A program made the translations under genes and the position numbers. A stretch of DNA of 64,000 nt. Origin: Ophiura sarsii (lineage: Eukaryota; Echinodermata; Ophiuroidea; Amphilepidida; Ophiuridae). Of this stretch, positions 23,580 through 35,251 are shown in pieces. The stretch lies in NCBI GenBank assembly GCA_035610835.1, contig CM069448.1, forward strand, positions 2,046,001 to 2,110,000, read 5' to 3'. Every line of letters starts with the position of its first letter. Positions within the stretch are counted from its first letter, which is position 1. The notes under the pieces are model-generated. The model saw nothing but the letters and a program-made list of their open reading frames with translations. It made no database searches and was not told where the DNA came from.

Positions 23580-24024
23580 ACATTTGACCATGTTTTGTTA
23601 GCATTATTCAACAAAAACAAGATGGCTTCAGGAAAGTGTTCCATGACCATTTTAGTTTAAAAACTTAAAATCTTTGTGCGCTTCGAGCGCATTCTTTCTA
23701 CAGGTTCCAACATTATAATGGATCTCGAACCAAACCAAATATTATGGGGGACGTTAAAAACGTCATACTGGACCCTTTTAGTTTTAGAAATGTCAAATGT
23801 TGCGCGCTTCGCGCATATTACTTTAGTAGTTTCAATGTTTCATTATTCAAGCTGAACAAGATGGCTTCAGGAAAGTTTTCCATGACCATTTTAGCTTAAA
23901 AACTGAAAATCTTTTTGCGCTTTGCACGCATTCTTTCTACAGGTATCAACATTATAAATGTCTCTAACCAAACCGAATATTATATGGGTGACGTTAAAAA
24001 CGTTATACTGGACCCTTTAAGTCT
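23580..24024 (+). repeat. ~240 bp tandem repeat with GCGCGCTTCGCGC core (left part)
   Basis: Repeated phrases ATGGCTTCAGGAAAGT, CATGACCATTTTAG and a GCGC-TTCG-GCGC core recur at about 240-base spacing. The array is split by the foldback at 24029 and continues at 26692. Confidence 0.8.
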
Positions 24025-24028
24025 TTAA

Positions 24029-26687
24029 GACCGTGTATTTTTAAAACCCAGCCGCATCTCGGGGATGAAGGTTGGAGAAATCATTTCATACTTGGTCCAC
24101 ACATCAGTTATGATGAACCATCTCATATTATGGTGATAAATCTTTCATCGCGAGTCCCAGTGTTTCTAGATCAAAACACCCTAAATTTGCCAATTTCGAC
24201 CATTTTAGCCTATATTCAGAAACGGGTAGTTTTAGTTTAAACCCTCCAACCGCAAAACGATTTTGCACAAGACACTTACACTGTAGTATCATCTTAAGAT
24301 ACCTATAGAGTATATCAAATGTGCATTACATTTTGTTTAGCTTCTGTAACTTTTGTTTTATAATGGGATCAAACTTGTGTTTTTCATGAAAAATAGCTCA
24401 AATTATGAGTCAAATTAAAAACGGGAATTATTTTACGTCAAGTAACCAATTTTAAAAATTCATGTATTAATGCAATCTATACATATTAGTCTTCAACATA
24501 TAAAAAATCACCGTTGGCTTTTTAATCCTACAAGTCGCTGTGTGACGTCAAAGTTACGCGTGTATATCACTCTACATGAAATGTTGGAAAATGAATGACG
24601 CATAGTGTATCAACCATCTCCGTCATATGAGGGATGAAATGTCGTGTTTACGACGTGCATCTAAATAAATAATATATCCCATCTTGATAACAATCTTCAA
24701 ATCCAAGATGCCTCCAAAATGGCCGCCATAATCACCAAAATACATAAAGAACGTGTGTATTAAATTCCATACACTAAATTATGCAGTTTCAATGCCTATG
24801 CTCGAAATGCCTGAAAGGAGACACACATTTGAGACATTCTTGAGGATTCTTTAGCTTCCATAATGGCCGCCGATATGTCAAATTGGACATTAAATGGCTG
24901 AAACAAAGCTTCTTTATTTGTCATACCTATCTTCTGTAAGACGAGGTTTTAAAAAAAAAATTCATATAATATCGTTATTACAGTATAATATTTAGGCACC
25001 ATATAACTAATCATGAGTATCTTGAAATAACTATGTTGACCACCAAATGCTGAATGTGGCCATGAAATGCTTGAAAAGTCTTCGGTGACATGTTAATGAA
25101 ATACCGGTATAATATCCATTGCTTTTAGTGTAAGCTGTCCATTGTCCATTGGAAAACAAAATTTTGGTTGATGATATGAATTGGGAGAGATATTGTGATT
25201 TAAGCATGGCAAGTGATTAATGACCACAGAATAGTCAAACGTTTTTTGCTTGCCATTAAAACGGGCATTAAAATCAGGACCCAAGCGTGTGTCGTGCGGA
25301 CCCACCGTGTATAAACAAACAAACAAAACAAAATGACCAATACATTGCTAGCAGTTACATAATGTGTGTATGGTAAGGATCATTGAAGGCACAGATTCAC
25401 CGTTTAAAATGTGACCAGCAACTGGTTGAATGTCTAAATAGTGAACGGTACCCCCAAAACGAATTTCTGCATAGGCCTACATTGCTATAAAGATACATTG
25501 GAAAATTAAATATGTCTAGCAAAAAAAAATTGAGAAATGAAAATTAAGTATATCAATCGGTGATTCCAATTCAGCCACACGTGTCTGTATGGTACCATGA
25601 TTTTTTTAGGACTTACATACAACGACATGTAGGAATAAAAAGCTAATAATGATTATGTTTATTTTAAAGGTTAATATGTATAGACAGCATTGATTTGTAG
25701 ATTATTAAAATTGGTTAAATGACGTAAACTAATTCCTGTTCTTAATTTGATACATAATAACGATATCGTATACGTTTTGTTAAACCCTAGTCTTAAAGAA
25801 GATAGTTATAACAAATAAAGAATCATTGTTCCATCCATTTAATGTCCATTTTGACATGATCGGCGGCCATCATGGAAGGTAAAGAATCCTCAAGAACGTC
25901 TTAAATTAGTGTCTCCTTTCAGGCATTTCGATCATAGGCATTGAAACTGCATAAATATGAGCATTCTATATGTATTTTGGCAATTATGGCGGCCATTTTG
26001 GAGGCCATCTTGGATTTGAAGATTGTTATCAAGATGGGATATATCAAATATTTAGATGCACGTCGTAAACACAACATTTCATCCCTCATATGACCGAGAT
26101 GGTTGATATACTATGCGTCATTCATTTTCCAACAATTTATATAGAGTGATATACACACGTAACTTTGACGTCACACAGCGACTTGTAGGAATAAAAAGCC
26201 AACGGTGATTTTTTATATGTTGAAGATTAATATGTATAGATTGCATTAATATGTGAATTTTTAAAATTGGTTGCTTGACGTAAAATAATTCCCGTTTTTA
26301 ATTTGACACATAATTTGAGCTATTTTTCATGAAAAACACAAGTTTGATCCCATTATAAAACAAAAGTTACAGAAGCTAAACTAAATGTAATGCGCATGTT
26401 ATATACTCTATAGGTATCTTAAGATGATACTGCAGTGTAAGTGTCTTGTGCAAAATCGTTTTGCAGTTGGAGGGTTTAAACTAAAACTACCCGTTTCTGA
26501 ATATAGGCTAAAATGGTCGAAATTGGCAAATTTAGGGTGTTTTGATCTAGAAACACTGGGACTCGCGATGAAAGATTTATCACCATAATATGAGATGGTT
26601 CATCATAACTGATGTGTGGACCAAGTATGAAATGATTTCTCCAACCTTCATCCCCGAGATGCGGCTGGGTTTTAAAAATACACAGTC
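24029..26687. mobile_element. 2.66 kb foldback element, TTAA-flanked
   Basis: The ends GACCGTGTATTTTTAAAACC and its near-complement are flanked by TTAA (24025-24028, 26688-26691). The arms of about 930-950 bases (24029 to about 24980, and about 25755 to 26687) are near-complementary throughout; the centre is about 770 bases. No transposase frame was seen. It splits a unit of the surrounding tandem repeat. The superfamily is uncertain; TTAA fits piggyBac or Kolobok. Confidence 0.88.
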
Positions 26688-26691
26688 TTAA

Positions 26692-27480
26692 AGTGTTAGA
26701 AATGCAAAATTTTGCGCGCTTCGCGCGTATTAGTTTCAATGTTTCATTATTTAAGCTTAATTTATAGTATCTGAAGGCTTCCAACCAGTTTTCAATGACC
26801 ATTTTAATTTGAGTTCAAAACATGAAAATTTTGCGCGCTCTGCGCGCATATTTTCTACAGGTTTTAACATTATAATGACCCTCAATCCATACGATTTGGA
26901 TCAGGACTTGATATGTGTAACTATGCAATATCAAACCGTCAAAAACGTCATACTTGACTATTTAAGTTTAGAAATTCCAATTTTTGCGCGCTTCAAGAAA
27001 GCTTCAGGACAGTTTTCCATGACCATTTTAGTTCAAAAACTGAAACATTTTGCGCGCTCAGGCCGCATCAGTGGCGTAACCAGCGGGGGGCAGCCCCCCA
27101 CTTTGAACCCTTGCCCCCCCCCCCCAAATGAATCATGGAATAATGATGGTACAAAGTAACAGATGAAGCATGTCTTCCCAAAATGCAATATTCTATGGTA
27201 CAAGCTTGTTTAGAGCCGAAATGTAGCTCAATCGTACAAAAGGTAGGCGTAAAGTCGAAAATTTTCGCGCGCTACGCGCGAATTTATTGACACTGGAATG
27301 AAACCCACCCATTAGGAGCCCCATCCATTTCACGTCACTGCCCCTTATTGCCCCACCCCCAAATGAAAAAGTCTAGTTACGCCACTGGCGCGCATATTTT
27401 CTGCAACTTTTTGCGCCCTTTGTATTGGTTTCAACGTTTCAATATTTAAGATAAACAAGATGGCTTGAGGATGTGTGCCC
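26692..27480 (+). repeat. ~240 bp tandem repeat with GCGCGCTTCGCGC core (right part)
   Basis: Continuation of the array at 23580-24024, with units near 26700, 26775 and 26999. It is interrupted again by the hAT-like MITE at 27069-27387. Confidence 0.75.
27069..27387. mobile_element. hAT-like MITE, CAGTGGCGTAAC ends
   Basis: Inverted ends CAGTGGCGTAACCAG / CTAGTTACGCCACTG, with approximate 8-base flanks GGCCGCAT and GCGCGCAT (two mismatches). Termini starting CAGTGG with 8 bp duplications are typical of hAT. Confidence 0.75.
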
Positions 27481-28689
27481 CCTATCAGAACAGTCCTGGA
27501 TACGCCCTTGGCTCCCCCAGAACTATTCAATCAGCGCTGCGCGCTGCTTTATTTAACATTTCAATTATCATTATCAAATTAGTGTCCCCGACCATGTCTG
27601 AAAACTGATTGACGGTTCTGACCATACAGTCCATACTAAAATATGCGTGTATGAATTCCGGCGAGCGAAGCGAGCCGACATTTTTTTTTGTTGGCACAAA
27701 TGGCTCTGTCGGCAATTGATGACCTTTACACCCCCCCCCCCAATGAAAAGGGTCTGGGGACGCCCTTGGATCTGTGACTGATAATGCAATGGAAAAATGT
27801 GATGTAAGGCTAGTCACTGGGCTTGTGGTCAGGAGGATGTATTTGATACATCTAAGCTAGTAGTTGACTGTGAGATACTATAACCAGGCCAGGATTGGAG
27901 TATGATAAAACTGTCGCCAAGATACAATAAGAAACCCAAATCTCACATGACCTGTTAATTCCCACTGATAAGTTTATACCGTGGTCAGTGACGGGACTAT
28001 ATACGTGCGCAAACGCATGTGAGTAAATTGTTCCTTGCATGGTATGGTATATGCCTGCAAAATTGTCAAATGCAGCGTATAGATCATTGGAAATAGTTAT
28101 GCTTCAGCTGTTATGATTGTTTGACAGGATTGCGCATTATAGTTTGGGTGGTCTTTGTGAACTAATGAAACCAAGTGTACTTAACGATTTCGGTGGCCCT
28201 ATTTAACACAATGCTGAAGTACCAAGCACACACTGGATCCATGATGTGACCTTGCTAGAAAATAGGTTGATCGGTTGATAGGTTGCAACGAGCGTAATGA
28301 ACAAGTACCAGTACTGGTTTGTTTCATAATCTGAAGTAGTAAAAATGCTCACTTCGCGAGAAAAATGTAGAAATCCCGGTTTTTATCCTAATTGAGGGCG
28401 CAGCCTTCAACACATCTCTTAGTACCCATTACAGTTTAACTCTCTCTTAGAAGGAAACACTGCCAACGTCATATTTGCTTTTCAAAAGGAACTGAGAGAT
28501 CTTCAATATATAGGAAATGGAGGGATTACATACATAATACATTACAAAACCAACGGGATAAAACAATTAGTTTAAAATGGTCAGAGATCAAAACGTATTG
28601 CACGGGCAAAATATAAAGAGCCGAAAATAGCACCAAAACATAACGTGAAATTGCTTGGAAATCTAAATGCTGTGCATTTGTTCATGATC

Positions 28690-28900
28690 TTTCATTTCAT
28701 AATGCATTTTAATGCCATACACTGAATTTCATATCTCATGTTTTTTGTTTAAAATATGCATTTGATTCTGTGTATGTATATTTTTGTAGATTTAAGATCG
28801 TTGTTGTATTTTAGCTTTAATCTTTTATTCATTTGTTGTACAGCGCTTTGAGTTTAGATCTCACTAAAGTAAAGCGCTCTACAAATGTGTGTTATTATTA
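28690..28900 (+). repeat. LINE 3'-end remnant (plus orientation)
   Basis: An AT-rich tail is followed by CAGCGCTTTGAG...AAAGCGCTCTACAAATG and (ATT)n, the same tail type as other LINE fragments here. No coding part was recognised. Confidence 0.55.
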
Positions 28901-29029
28901 TCACTAGCGGGCACCAGCGCTTCGCGCTGGACCCGCTAGAAGATTTCACGGGGAATAAGTAAACAAAGCGTAAGAAAATTTGATACAATAATATCAAGAA
29001 CATGTCCTACATGTATACATAATCTAGAC

Positions 29030-30800
29030 GGGGCCCTAAATAATCCGAATATCGCAGGTGCTTTTGATAATCCAGGTATACATTGCCTTAATCTAGGTAG
29101 GCCTACGTTTGTGTTTCCAGATACCGGTAGGCCTCCCATGAGACCTGAAATGCAGGTACCCGTTGTCCCATAGGCCTAAGCCCTACCCCCTAATCCAGTT
29201 ACCCTAGGTGCCCTTAATAATGCACCGGATACCACATAATCAAGGTAGGCCCACTGCAGTGTGCCGTTATCTCGAGATACCCAGGTGCCCATACTTTATC
29301 ATAGTCAAGTAAATTAAACGCGGGTGCCGAAGATAGCGGACAGTAAAAGTCATATCACAATAGGCAGAGGTGAGTAATATCAAAGCGTTATAAATGTTTA
29401 TATAAATATCAAGAGTATGTCCTTAAATAATTCAGGTACTAAAGTGCCCTTGATATAATGTAAGTGACATGGTGCCCTTAATACACCATGAGCCTAGGCC
29501 CAATGTGCTCTTAAATAATACAGATACCCAACACTCTTAGAAAAAATGGTTCGTTTAAGAACCCTTTTTTGTCCCGCGGGGAGCACCTTTTGGCCTAAAA
29601 GGTTCTAAAAAGAACCTTAGAATGGTTCTTTGAAGAACTTTCAAATTTTAATTAAGACCTAAAGGTATATTTACTTTTTTGTTTTTATGTAATATGCAAA
29701 TTCAAGAGAAATGTAAACAGATTTAATCCTTTTCAACTGTTAAAAATCATTTCTTCTTGGCTAAAAACATTTTTTACCGTTTTACCAAGAACCATTGAGG
29801 GTTCTCCATAATTTTTCCCAAAAGGTTCTTGAAGCTTGAGGAACCATTTTCTTGGCTAAAGAACCCTTTTAGAACCTTTTTTGGTTCTAAAAGGAACCCT
29901 ATAGAAATTTCATTGGGTTCCTTTTAGAACCAAAAATTTAAAATTTGAAAGTTCTTCAAAGAACCATTCTAAGGTTCTTTTTAGAACCTTTTAGGCCAAA
30001 AGGTGCTCCCCGCGGGACAAAAAAGGGTTCTTAAACGAACCATTTTTTCTAAGAGTGAAGTTCCTAATCCAAGTAGGCCTACTCCATCAACGTGTTCTTA
30101 ATACCCCAAGTTAAGTTATACTCCTGTCAGCGCATGTCTCTACCTATTTTGTACCCCAAATAATAAAAAGTTGAATTTTAATGTCAAAATTGAAAGTTAC
30201 TTAAAATTAGCTTTTAAATGTCTCCCCCGATTCTTTTATTGCCCCGCCACCCCGTTTTCCTCCTTTAACATTTTGGTGCTGGTGCAAGTGTCGCCACTGC
30301 CCATATGCACATACTGTATCCAGGTAATTCAGTAGGCCTACGTTCTGAGCGTTATAGTTTTATAGTCGGTCGTTTAGTTTTATGGTCGGCGGAGTCTATC
30401 ATCAAGATCACTTGTACCATTCCACGCTTGTACTTGAGCACAATGTGTGCCATCCGGGTTTTGTTTGGCCTATTTACATTAAATACATTATTCCTCCAAT
30501 AGGCATGTGGGGCCTTAACGTAGCCTATAGTATGTATAGTCCCTTTATCATGTTTTTGCTGTGTTCTATAAAGAGTGTTTTTACACCCGTTAAAATCCAG
30601 TTATCACTGGTGGCCCACCTGCGCATAGTATATCCAGGTAATTTGAGACTCGTTTTACAGTGAACCCCGTAATCCAAATACCACGGATGCCCTTAATAAT
30701 CCAGACACTCTATAATGATCATGATAATGTACCACACGTTCCGTTTATCCAGATGCCCCATGTGCCCTTATATCCAGATTATCAAGTAAGGGAAGGGAAG
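29030..30800 (+). repeat. Degenerate tandem phrases of CCCTTAATAATCCAGGTA type
   Basis: Variants of 'GTGCCCTTAATAATCCAGATACC' phrase parts recur irregularly at 29030-29530 and 30060-30790, apparently one old array split by the palindromic element at 29532. Confidence 0.5.
29532..30057. mobile_element. 526 bp near-perfect palindromic MITE, CACTCTTAG ends
   Basis: Arms of about 120 bases or more start CACTCTTAGAAAAAATGGTT and match to TTCAAATTTTAA. AA flanks both sides (29530-29531, 30058-30059). The interior is rich in GGTTC/GAACC. No ORF. Confidence 0.88.
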
Positions 30801-30831
30801 TGCGGAGAGGAGGAGGTGGCTTTAGGGTATA

Positions 30832-31074
30832 CACTATTAGAAAAAGGGTGCTTCAGAGGGGTTCTTGGCTGTCCCGTATATGGTTTAAAGGTTCTTTGAT
30901 TTTAAAGGCCCCAAAAGGTTCTCTTTAGAGGTTCTAAGGACCAATGTTTGCCCATATTTTGCCCATTTTGAACCTTAAAATGGTTCTTTTTGGAACCTTT
31001 TAAGGTGATATAAAGGGTTCCATACGGGACAGCCAAGAACCCCTGAAGCCTGAAGCATCCTTTTTCTAAGAGTG
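30832..31074. mobile_element. Palindromic MITE, CACTATTAG / CTAAGAGTG ends
   Basis: TA flanks both sides. The ends run CACTATTAGAAAAAGGGTGC and its complement, and share the GGGGTTCTTGGCTGTCCCGT arm. It is related to the 29532 element by its termini and GGTTC-rich body. Confidence 0.85.
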
Positions 31075-32028
31075 TACGGACTGCCTGCTTTCACCCTGCC
31101 ACGTTACAATGTGCAGTTTGTGCCACAAACGCGTACACACTTTGTCTGCGTCATTACGTGTGCGCCGAAACGCGTGCGCCATGTTAAACGCGGTCGCGCA
31201 GCACAACATACGGTTGGTATGGTACCGCCAGTTTCTTTATCGTTAGCAAACTCCGCGTTCATCTATGTTATTAATGTGAAAGTGTCACTTTAAGATCTGC
31301 GTAAGAGTTTTTGTTTACATTTAGAAAATGTCGTAAATATTTTAATTTGTTGACCGTATAGTCCCGTAAAATGCTTGTTACTATGCGTTCTTTAAGAATA
31401 ACAAACAGCCGCATATACAGAAATGTTGCTATATCCCTGAAGAAAATATTTTGGGTGAAGACCATATGTCATCACTCACTCCGAAAACCATAATATTTGT
31501 CCGTACAGTAGCTACCCGAGTAAAAGAATTTCAACATTTCGGATTATCATCTGTGATCCTTTCTGCGCATGTCTGAAAACGGGAAAAAACGGGCATTGAA
31601 CTATCTAATTAGCTCGTGTATTAGAGGCGCAATTTCCACGCTTTTTCAGTTGAAGAGGGACGCGAGTGTAAAATTATTATTGAACTATCTAATCAGGCGA
31701 GGGACCGAAAATTAGTATATAGATTATTAATATTCTCTTTCGAAGCTGAAGCATTTGATTGGGATTGTAATCAACTATTGCAGGTTTCAATAGCATTTAA
31801 ATGTAATCATGCATTTAAGAACTGGTACAAAACTTTAAATACAAGATTTGAAATGAATGTCAATATCAATGTTCTTGATTGTAAAAAAAGTTCTTTCTAC
31901 TATCTGTATTAATGACTATAGTTACAAATAAGGTAGTAGATTGTTTATGTCTTTAACTTGATAACCAGTACAGGGGATTACTAACAGCAACAAAACAATA
32001 CATGAAATGTTGATAAATGAACATAGAA

Positions 32029-32425
32029 CGTGTTTCTGCTGGGGCACTGCAAAAAGTAAACGCTAATAAACGCTTAAGTTTCAATCGGTCAGTTTTTAAT
32101 TACCCCTGTTTCTACTCGCGAAAAGTCACCGCAAGTTTATCGATCCTAGTCGATGGGCCACGACATTTGACCTTTTGTATTACCAAACAATGCCACCGCA
32201 CATGAAAAAGATTGCGTCACAATAATGTGTATAAACCAGAGTGACACGGTTCACGGCGCAAACCGCTAAGAATCGCCTTTCTGTTTCTATTAGGTTTATT
32301 GCCGGTTCCAAACCTGGTTTGTGAAGGTTTTGGGATTACCAACAATACCGATTATTGCCGGGTTCTGCCTGTTTCTACTGGGCAAACTTAGCGTTTATTA
32401 GCGGTTTCTCCCCAGCAGAAACACG
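32029..32425. mobile_element. MITE with CGTGTTTCTGCTGGGG ends
   Basis: Left CGTGTTTCTGCTGGGG and right CCCCAGCAGAAACACG are exact complements; GTTTCTACT phrases recur inside. Target duplication is unclear. Confidence 0.75.
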
Positions 32426-33792
32426 CTCATAATTACCACAGTTTTGTCAAGAGAAATGATGGTGTAACTCTATATTACTTCATGGGATGCATTATTCTTA
32501 TATATTAGCAACGCTTTGTAGTATTTGTGTTTTAAATAGGTATTGTTTACGTGTTGTTATATTTCGTCTTTTGTTTTGAGCATAATTTTAATAAGTACAA
32601 CATGTGATCGTATAAGGCCATGTGTAGTGGTTCTGTGTAGTTCGAAAGTGGACGGCGCCAAGCGGGACAGAAGATGCAAGCCAATTTGACATGTTAAATC
32701 GGCGACTACAGAAGATTAGTCGCCGACTTGTAGTCAACAACTCGGCGACAAATCGGCGAGCAGTCTTGACAGCAACATGTCACAACTTGTGCCATCGTGT
32801 CAAGGTCGGCGATTGATCGGGGACTGAACAAGTGGCGTCGCCGATTAAAAATGCTTGATCTTGTTGATTTCATGATGCTGTCGCCAACTGGTTAGCGATT
32901 CAGCATATCTTGTCTTGTTGAAGGCGGGGAATATCGCATACTAATCATCCCTGCTCATCCCTGGTCGGGATCCAAAATGTAAATTGTGCAAGTTTGAACA
33001 AGATTTCAGCCGATTTTGAAAAAATGGTGGTCTTGTGTAGTTGGGAAGAGGTTGGGTCGCGAGCTGTCTTCTATGTGACTGAACCTTAAACGGAGAATTA
33101 TTCTTAATCTATTTTGACAAGGACCAATTTCTTTTGAAAGCTAGACAAAACACTTTTTCTACATTAAATGATTTAAGAAATTTGACAATCTTGGATACTT
33201 GTTATATATATCTTTAGTTCAACAAATCATGACATGTCTATCATCCGGTACACTAACTGAAGATTGATATGCTTTGCATGGTAACGTACATGGTTGATGA
33301 ATTAAATGAGTTGCATGTCCCCAATGTTTGCACCATTATAGCAATCCGTGTCAATCAATTTATCATGTGTTCATTCTTCAATTCTTTAATTCTTCACCGC
33401 TAGAGTTGGATGACCAACTATTACAGCGGAACCCTGAAACTTAAGGACTTGAGTTTTTGTGTACAGGCAACAGACCCGAGATGATCCCTACTCTTTAAGA
33501 TGAGGTCTACAACTATTTAAACGTGTTCAGGGTGAAGCGTCTGAATACACGGGACCAACAGCTTAACGTGACTCTCCGAACCACGGCGAACTTACACTCG
33601 CTGTATAGACCTGCACGTTGTACACAGTGAATGAGGTAGATGAGAAATTCTACAATTAAATTTGATTATCAGCTTAATCCACGGATAACTAACCTCACTG
33701 AATTTAAGATTTAAGATTCATAACGACTACTTCAATAAATAAAAACCGGGAAGCGTACTTTAGGCAAGGTATTCAGAACGGATGACAACGCC
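32426..33792. other. Intergenic, no gene recognised
   Basis: Only a cluster of TCGGCGAC words at 32690-32890 stands out. No exon, RNA gene or element boundary could be supported. Confidence 0.5.
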
Positions 33793-34313
33793 TTTCACGC
33801 GGTGCCGACAACATCTTTCACGCGGTGCCGACAACATCTTTCACGCGGTGCCGACAACATCTTTCACGCGGTGCCAACAAAATCTTTCACGCGGTGCCGA
33901 CAACATCTTTCACGCGGTGCCGACAACATCTTTCACGCGGTGCCGACAACATCTTTCACGCGGTGCCGACAACATCTTTCACGCGGTGCCGACAACATCT
34001 TTCACGCGGTGCCGACAACATCTTTCACGCGGTGCCGACAACATCTTTCACGCGGTGACGACAACATCTTTCACGCGTTGCCGACAACAATCTTTCACGC
34101 GGTGCCGACAACATCTTTTACGCGGTGCCGACAACATCTTTCACGCGGTGCCGACAACATCTTTCATGCGGTGCCGACAACATCTTTCACGCGGTGCCGA
34201 CAACATCTTTTACGCGGTGCCGACAACATCTTTCACGCGGTGCCGACAACATCTTTCACGCGGTGCCGACAACATCTTTCACGCGGTGCCGACAACATCT
34301 TTCACGCGGTGCC
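33793..34313 (+). repeat. 23 bp minisatellite, about 22.6 units
   Basis: Unit TTTCACGCGGTGCCGACAAC plus ATC. Units are nearly identical; rare changes include an extra A near 34088, TTTTACG and TTTCATG variants. As 23 is not a multiple of 3, and no register makes a stop, all three forward frames are open across the array. Confidence 0.97.
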
Positions 34314-34632
34314 AAATCTAATCATTGGATCTTTTGTGTGGATTGTATGTAATAAAGTTGTACCCATTTAAACCAATCTCGGATTTTTATATTGTCAATG
34401 TTAATTAGGGATTGACTTAGTCTATCTTAATCAATTACTTACGAGACTAAAGCAGGTAAGTGTTCAGGGCTGGCTGAACATAGTCCACCAACGCTCCAAA
34501 CGCTTGTACTTTCGAACATACCTCTCACGAACATAACGAAATAACGCTTGATCAGAAAACCGATTTCCGATCATTCGATCAGTTTACGCTTTGGGGGAAA
34601 GCTGCAAACATGTATTCATACGGCATGGAAAA

Positions 34633-34638
34633 TTTATT
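34633..34638 (-). promoter_or_regulatory. Possible polyadenylation signal for the NIPA-like gene
   Basis: AATAAA on the minus strand about 310 bases after the stop codon. No transcript evidence; other AT-rich candidates exist. Confidence 0.3.
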
Positions 34639-34945
34639 TTGTTATCAGTATCCCAATATTTGCTTTAATAACAAAATATTAGGTCAATTTTATTGACATT
34701 TCGCGTTACAAAAACATGACTAATATGAAATTAAACCGTAGTATGTTGGGAGACGTCCACTTTTCTAAAGCCGACCAGTCTAAACATCATTGTTAAAAAG
34801 AACACGTCAATTACTTCTGATATCTGAATTGTCTTTTTTTTTGGTTCTTGACGGTACCCGCCTACAAGTATTAAAATAAAAACAGCATCGGTGCCAATTT
34901 TGTAGCGTCAACTAGTTAATTACAAAACGTGATTGCTAGAGAACA

Positions 34946-35251
34946 TCAACTACTGCTGTATGACGAGGAATCGTCTTTTCTTGTTCTCGGTGGTACCCGC
35001 CTATACACCGTGTCTAGAAGAGCATAACTACCATCAGCAGTAGGATCCCAACTCAAATCCATCCCAAACAAGGTATTACCACTTGACACCGGGTAACTGG
35101 TGCCTCTGTCACCTCTGCGTCTGTCTTGACTTAGTGGTGTTGACGTTTTTACTTTATTCTTCCTGGATTGTTTTGGCGACACAGGAATATCAGTTGCCAT
35201 CTGCTGATCTGGGTTGAATAGACTCTCAGCTGAATCATCTCGCGTGTATGC
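34946..35251 (-). CDS. NIPA-like coding exon 13, C-terminal tail and stop (residues 414-514)
   Basis: AYTRDDSAESLFNPDQQM to the end RKDDSSSYSSS-stop, acceptor TTCTTGCAG, phase 0. It is rich in Ser, Thr, Lys and Arg with no recognised domain. A possible AATAAA signal on the minus strand is at 34633-34638. Confidence 0.88.
   Translation of the reverse strand, partial: AYTRDDSAESLFNPDQQMATDIPVSPKQSRKNKVKTSTPLSQDRRRGDRGTSYPVSSGNTLFGMDLSWDPTADGSYALLDTVYRRVPPRTRKDDSSSYSSS

Noticed and set aside
26476..26802. 108-residue minus-strand frame
   Set aside because: It lies in the right arm of the foldback and the same sequence is present inverted at 24029 onward without conservation of a frame.
33793..34313. 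CRISPR-like array
   Set aside because: Units abut with no spacers and the window is eukaryotic.
33782..34371. Long plus-strand reading frames of 179 and 189 residues
   Set aside because: They are produced by the 23 bp minisatellite, which is open in every forward frame; no domain and no flanking gene signals.
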